Below, in pieces: positions 61,914 through 64,000 of a DNA stretch of 64,000 bases. The DNA comes from Desulfuromonadales bacterium (lineage in GTDB: Bacteria; Desulfobacterota; Desulfuromonadia; Desulfuromonadales; JAGXHI01), in the NCBI GenBank assembly GCA_024636295.1, contig JAGXHI010000020.1:62001-126000 (forward strand). Direction: 5' to 3'. The position numbers and the translations under genes were made by a program. Under the pieces are notes generated by a model. The model saw nothing but the letters and a program-made list of their open reading frames with translations, searched no databases and was not told the origin of the DNA. The first letter of the stretch is position 1, and the number at the start of each line of letters is the position of its first letter.

Positions 61914-63437
61914 TCAGAAGGATTTTTTGCGGTCACGGGCGAGAAAAAACCACCAGAGGCTCAGAAGAATGAAAAAACCAGGGATCACGTCTCCGATACG
62001 GGTATAGAGCGTCGGGGTGGCCCCCAGTCCAACGCTTCCGCGCAGAAAGAGGGTTTCAAAAACCGGCGTTCTGGCGGTGATCTCTCCCGATGGCGCGATA
62101 AAGGCTGAAATGCCTGTATTTGCTGCCCTGGCGACCCAGACGCGGTTTTCGATAGCGCGAAAACGGGTCATTGCCAGATGCTGGTCGGGGGCGGACGAAC
62201 GCCCGAACCAGGCATCATTGGTGATATTCACCAGCAGGTCACTCCCCCTCCGAACGTAGTCGCGCGCGAGTTCAGGGAAAATGCCCTCGAAGCAGATCAG
62301 AACTCCCGCCTGATGACCGTTCATGGGAAGGGGGCTGACGGTTCCGGGAGAGAAATCACCGATTCCCGCAACCAGTTTATCTATGAAGGGGAAAAATCGT
62401 CCGAAGGGCACATACTCCCCGAAAGGAACAAGATGCACCTTGTCGCTGCGCCCCAGGACATTCCCCTGGGCGGAAAGAAGAAAACTGCTGTTCAGGTAGC
62501 TTGGGGTGCGGTTGATCATTTCATAAGCGGGACTGCCGAAGAGAAGGTATGCTCCGCTGCTCAGAGCGGTGGAAACCACCTCCCTTCCCAGCGCTCCCCC
62601 CTCCTGAAAATAGAAGGGTGTGGCGCTTTCGGGCCAGATGATCAGGTCCGTTTTCCCCTTCTGCGAGGCGGAGAGAGAAAGCTTGTTGTAAAGACGGACC
62701 GTTGAATGGCGCCGAGCCGGGTCCCATTTTTCCGCCTGATCGATATTTCCCTGAATAAGTGCGACCTCCAGTTTTTCCTCCCGGCCGTCCAGGTCCTGCC
62801 CGAGTCGGAAATAACCATAACCCAGGTTCATTGCGAAAAGAAGCGTCGCAGCCGCCAGAGCCGTGCGTGGGATATCCTCGAATTTTCGTCTCCACAGCGC
62901 ACGCACCGTTTCTGCCAAAGCGACGTTAACCAGTACTACCAGAAAACTCAGCCCGTAAACACCGAAAAGATCGACGGATTGGATCAGGGGGAGATCGCTC
63001 TGGGAGTAGCCGAGAGTAGCCCAGGGAAATCCCGAAAGCAGGAACGCGCGGACGAACTCCAGGGCGGTCCAGACGACCGGTAAAGTGAGAACGGGTGAAA
63101 ATCCGAGTTTTTCCCTCAGCCTGCAGGCCGCCCAGATAGCCGTGCCGAAGAAAAGTGAGAGATAGCAGATCAGTATCAGATAGGCGGCTACGGAAAAGAA
63201 GGGGTGCATCTTTCCGTACGTGGTCATTACAATATTCAGCCAGTACAGAACAGGGCCGAAAAAACCCGCACCCGCTACAAAACCGCAGACAAAGGGCCTC
63301 CTGTGCATGACCAGGAAAAGGGGAATAAGGGCGAACCAGGCGAGGAAAGACGCATCTATGCGGGGAAAGGACAGCGCCAGGAGCAGCCCCGAGAGTCCGG
63401 ACAGAGCAAGATTTCGGTCAATCGGCAGGCGGGACAT
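61914..63437 (-). CDS. lnt: Apolipoprotein N-acyltransferase
   Basis: 507 residues. Seven or so membrane segments in the first 210 residues (LALSGLSGLLLALSFPRIDA; FVCGFVAGAGFFGPVLYWLN; FPWATLGYSQSDLPLIQ) are followed by the nitrilase-like domain with its Glu-Lys-Cys triad: IIWPESATPFYF, VHLVPFGEYVPFG and GVLICFEGIFPEL, then VNITNDAWFGRSSAPDQHLA. It adds the third acyl chain to lipoproteins, the form LolCDE releases. It is eight bases after the corC-like gene, the usual partner. Confidence 0.95.
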   Translation of the reverse strand: MSRLPIDRNLALSGLSGLLLALSFPRIDASFLAWFALIPLFLVMHRRPFVCGFVAGAGFFGPVLYWLNIVMTTYGKMHPFFSVAAYLILICYLSLFFGTAIWAACRLREKLGFSPVLTLPVVWTALEFVRAFLLSGFPWATLGYSQSDLPLIQSVDLFGVYGLSFLVVLVNVALAETVRALWRRKFEDIPRTALAAATLLFAMNLGYGYFRLGQDLDGREEKLEVALIQGNIDQAEKWDPARRHSTVRLYNKLSLSASQKGKTDLIIWPESATPFYFQEGGALGREVVSTALSSGAYLLFGSPAYEMINRTPSYLNSSFLLSAQGNVLGRSDKVHLVPFGEYVPFGRFFPFIDKLVAGIGDFSPGTVSPLPMNGHQAGVLICFEGIFPELARDYVRRGSDLLVNITNDAWFGRSSAPDQHLAMTRFRAIENRVWVARAANTGISAFIAPSGEITARTPVFETLFLRGSVGLGATPTLYTRIGDVIPGFFILLSLWWFFLARDRKKSF

Positions 63438-63445
63438 GGAAAGGG

Positions 63446-64000
63446 TCAGGTTTCCTGGGGTTCCAGGGACTCCTCAGACTGCCGGATTCTTACCTTGCGG
63501 ATCCGGCGGGGATCGGATTCCACCACGGTGAGGATCAGGTTGTCTTGACGGATTTCCTCTCCCTCCAGAGGAACATGCCCCAGGAGATCAAAAAGATAGC
63601 CTCCGACGGTGTCGAACCGGTCTCGGGTGATTTTGATGTTGAAATAATTCTCCAGGTCCTCGATATTCAGGCGCGCATCCACCAGAATGGTCCCATTCTC
63701 CTCCTTGAGCAGCCATTCTTCTTCCAGGTCGAATTCATCCTGAATATCGCCGACGATCTCTTCGATCAGATCCTCGATAGTGATCAGTCCCGAGGTTCCT
63801 CCGTATTCGTCGATGGCAATAGCCATGTGGACTCTTTTAGTGCGGAATTCCTGGAGAAGGTCCTCGATATTTTTGGTTTCAGGGACGAAATAGGGCGTCC
63901 TCATCAGCCGCTTGATCACCACCTCTTCCGGTGTTCTCCAGAATTTCAGCAGGTCCTTGGCATAAACGATTCCGACGATCCGGTCGTTGGTGCCCTCGTA
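63446..64000 (-). CDS. CBS-domain/HlyC-CorC family protein, C-terminal part only
   Basis: 185 codons are in the window; the start lies beyond base 64000. The end of a CBS pair is visible (YEGTNDRIVGIVYAKDLLKF, MRTPYFVPETKNIEDLLQEF, RVHMAIAIDEYGGTSGLITI) with EDLIEEIVGDIQDEFD, and then the transporter-associated C-terminal domain (DARLNIEDLENYFNI, FDTVGGYLFDLLGHVPLEGE). This matches CorC/YbeX-type proteins, linked to magnesium or cobalt handling. Whether an N-terminal DUF21 membrane part exists cannot be seen. Confidence 0.92.
   Translation of the reverse strand, partial: YEGTNDRIVGIVYAKDLLKFWRTPEEVVIKRLMRTPYFVPETKNIEDLLQEFRTKRVHMAIAIDEYGGTSGLITIEDLIEEIVGDIQDEFDLEEEWLLKEENGTILVDARLNIEDLENYFNIKITRDRFDTVGGYLFDLLGHVPLEGEEIRQDNLILTVVESDPRRIRKVRIRQSEESLEPQET

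Overview
The window looks like chromosomal backbone of a Gram-negative deltaproteobacterium-type organism (Desulfobacterota, possibly a Syntrophus/Smithella-like lineage; this is inferred from gene content and order, not from a search). GC is moderate. It carries a full outer-membrane and lipid A assembly operon of the type seen in Geobacter and Syntrophus relatives, purM-purN, rel-rpoZ-gmk-yicC, and prfB-lysS-lolCD-bamA. No rRNA, tRNA, CRISPR array, insertion sequence or prophage was seen. No gene-free stretch exceeds about 300 bases; the longest is 50710-50991.

Layout. 1-5.5 kb: pyrD (cut by the window edge), pyrK and rimI on minus; purM, purN, an FAD protein and rpmB on plus, closed by a long bidirectional terminator. 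5.5-10 kb: ridA, rel/spoT, rpoZ, gmk, yicC. 10-25 kb: surface glycan and LPS core genes: a low-GC glycosyltransferase, a sialic-acid-type neuA-neuC-neuB set, UDP-GlcNAc dehydrogenase and 4-epimerase (a route to UDP-GalNAcA), ADP-heptose genes gmhA/hldE/gmhB, a sulfotransferase, two GT4 enzymes, an asnB-type amidotransferase and a heptosyltransferase. 25-41 kb: a lipid A/outer-membrane operon reading bamA-skp-lpxD-fabZ-lpxA-gnnA-gnnB-lpxB-msbA-DUF374 acyltransferase-waaA-lpxK-Trm112, preceded by lysS, lolC and lolD. The gnnA/gnnB pair predicts a 2,3-diaminoglucose lipid A. prfB (42.9-44.0 kb) carries the programmed +1 frameshift.

44-62 kb appears to be accessory DNA inserted between prfB and lnt. 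It holds two systems. The first (44171-50709, minus) is a compact RiPP-like operon: radical SAM/SPASM enzyme, a 40-residue precursor-like peptide, an HprK-like kinase, an S26 Ser/His peptidase, a PqqD-type chaperone, an ABC exporter and a nucleotidyltransferase. It has a sigma-54-like promoter at the front and a terminator at the end. This is the best candidate for an undescribed system: the peptide has a WxxPxV leader motif and a C-terminal serine, both reminiscent of kinase-tailored lasso peptides, but the cluster has no lasso cyclase and uses a radical SAM enzyme. The second (53344-61732, minus) is a polyprenyl-phospho-arabinofuranose-type pathway: UbiA with a degenerate HAD domain, DprE1-like, DprE2-like, GtrA, a GT-C-like membrane protein with an apparent N-terminal frameshift, and a GT2. 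A divergent GT39-type glycosyltransferase and a VTT/DedA protein lie between them on plus. The window ends with lnt and a truncated corC-like gene.

All functions are assigned by reading motifs and recalled family features; no alignment or database search was run.
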